DNA from: Candidatus Kapaibacterium sp.
Lineage (GTDB): Bacteria > Bacteroidota > Ignavibacteria > Kapaibacteriales > UBA4661
Direction: 5' to 3'
DNA: 34,332 nucleotides
Assembly: GCA_004292595.1 (NCBI GenBank)
Contig: RDXM01000116.1
Location: forward strand, 1 to 34,332
Of this stretch, positions 34,157 through 34,332 are shown in pieces (positions within the stretch are counted from its first letter, which is position 1; every line of letters begins with the position of its first letter). Under the pieces are notes generated by a model. The model saw nothing but the letters and a program-made list of their open reading frames with translations, searched no databases and had not been told where the DNA came from. The position numbers and the translations under genes were made by a program.

Positions 34157-34332
34157 AGGATTAGAAACTGTTTTATTTGAAATTATGCAATCTTGGTCAT
34201 TATTGTACATTTTGAGTACTATAAGTCATTGCTACATTGCTTTATTCTGCCGTTGTGCGTATATTTGTTCCAGCTCTTTGACAGATGTACAGCGTTGTTA
34301 CCGAAGAAATAGCCACCCAAAGAGTATGTGGG
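34157..34332. other. right-edge region without a supported gene
   Basis: 176 bp. Short frames are open to the edge on both strands, among them a minus-strand frame ending SVKELEQIYAQRQNKAM at a TAG near 34230 and a plus-strand ATG at 34285 (MYSVVTEEIATQRVCG). None has a ribosome binding site or a recognisable family, so no gene is called. Confidence 0.4.

Noticed and set aside
34185-34332. Plus-strand frame MQSWSLLYILS open to the right edge
   Set aside because: Cysteine- and serine-rich composition, no ribosome binding site and no recognisable family. Minus-strand frames in the same place look equally plausible.
1-34332. tRNA, rRNA or CRISPR content
   Set aside because: No cloverleaf, rRNA-like stretch or regularly spaced repeat-spacer array was seen. 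The only regular repeats are the short ones listed.

Overview
The window is a bacterial chromosome segment. It most likely comes from the Bacteroidota/Chlorobiota (FCB) assemblage, possibly a Kapabacteria- or Ignavibacteria-like lineage. The clues are an L2 with DHPMGGGEG in place of the proteobacterial DHPHGGGEG, an L3 with [10 protein letters not shown], a cysteine-free L36, an L17 with a long Ala/Glu-rich tail, a two-component-type propeller plus Y_Y_Y sensor, and several highly expressed genes without an obvious Shine-Dalgarno sequence. This placement is inferred from family knowledge and was not tested by a search.

Left part (1-4262, mostly minus strand): the glyoxylate-shunt genes aceA (isocitrate lyase) and aceB (malate synthase A) lie on the same strand. 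Between them sit a terminator, a small coiled-coil gene and a Uma2-type nuclease-fold gene. Downstream of aceB is a short non-coding element (170-301) with perfect terminal inverted repeats, internal palindromes and a 5-bp flanking duplication, followed by a bidirectional terminator. The divergent aceA/prfA spacer holds a perfect 19-nt palindrome and three direct repeats.

Centre-left (4664-9235, plus strand): prfA (release factor 1), then a 1108-residue sensor that joins a signal peptide, about fourteen propeller-type repeats, a Y_Y_Y domain, one membrane span, a coiled coil and a class III adenylate cyclase domain.

Centre (9572-29819, plus strand): the str, S10, spc and alpha clusters in near-canonical order, rpsL-rpsG-fusA-tuf, terminator, then rpsJ-rplC-rplD-rplW-rplB-rpsS-rplV-rpsC-rplP-rpmC-rpsQ-rplN-rplX-rplE-rpsN-rpsH-rplF-rplR-rpsE-rpmD-rplO-secY-map-infA-rpmJ-rpsM-rpsK-rpoA-rplQ, ended by a strong terminator. 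rpsD (S4), often found between rpsK and rpoA, is absent, and so is adk. Several spacers are unusually long for this cluster and hold hairpins that could be regulatory, the clearest at 27345-27397 between rpsM and rpsK.

Right part (30010-34332, plus strand): an accessory region. A DndC-like sulfurtransferase gene overlaps a gene for an HNH endonuclease whose N-terminal half resembles the phosphorothioate-binding half of McrA-type enzymes. None of the usual dnd partners is next to them. This pair is the best candidate here for an undescribed defence or DNA-modification module. It is followed by a 188-bp region bounded by 25-bp imperfect inverted repeats, then a polytopic membrane protein of unknown function. 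I see no rRNA, tRNA or CRISPR array.
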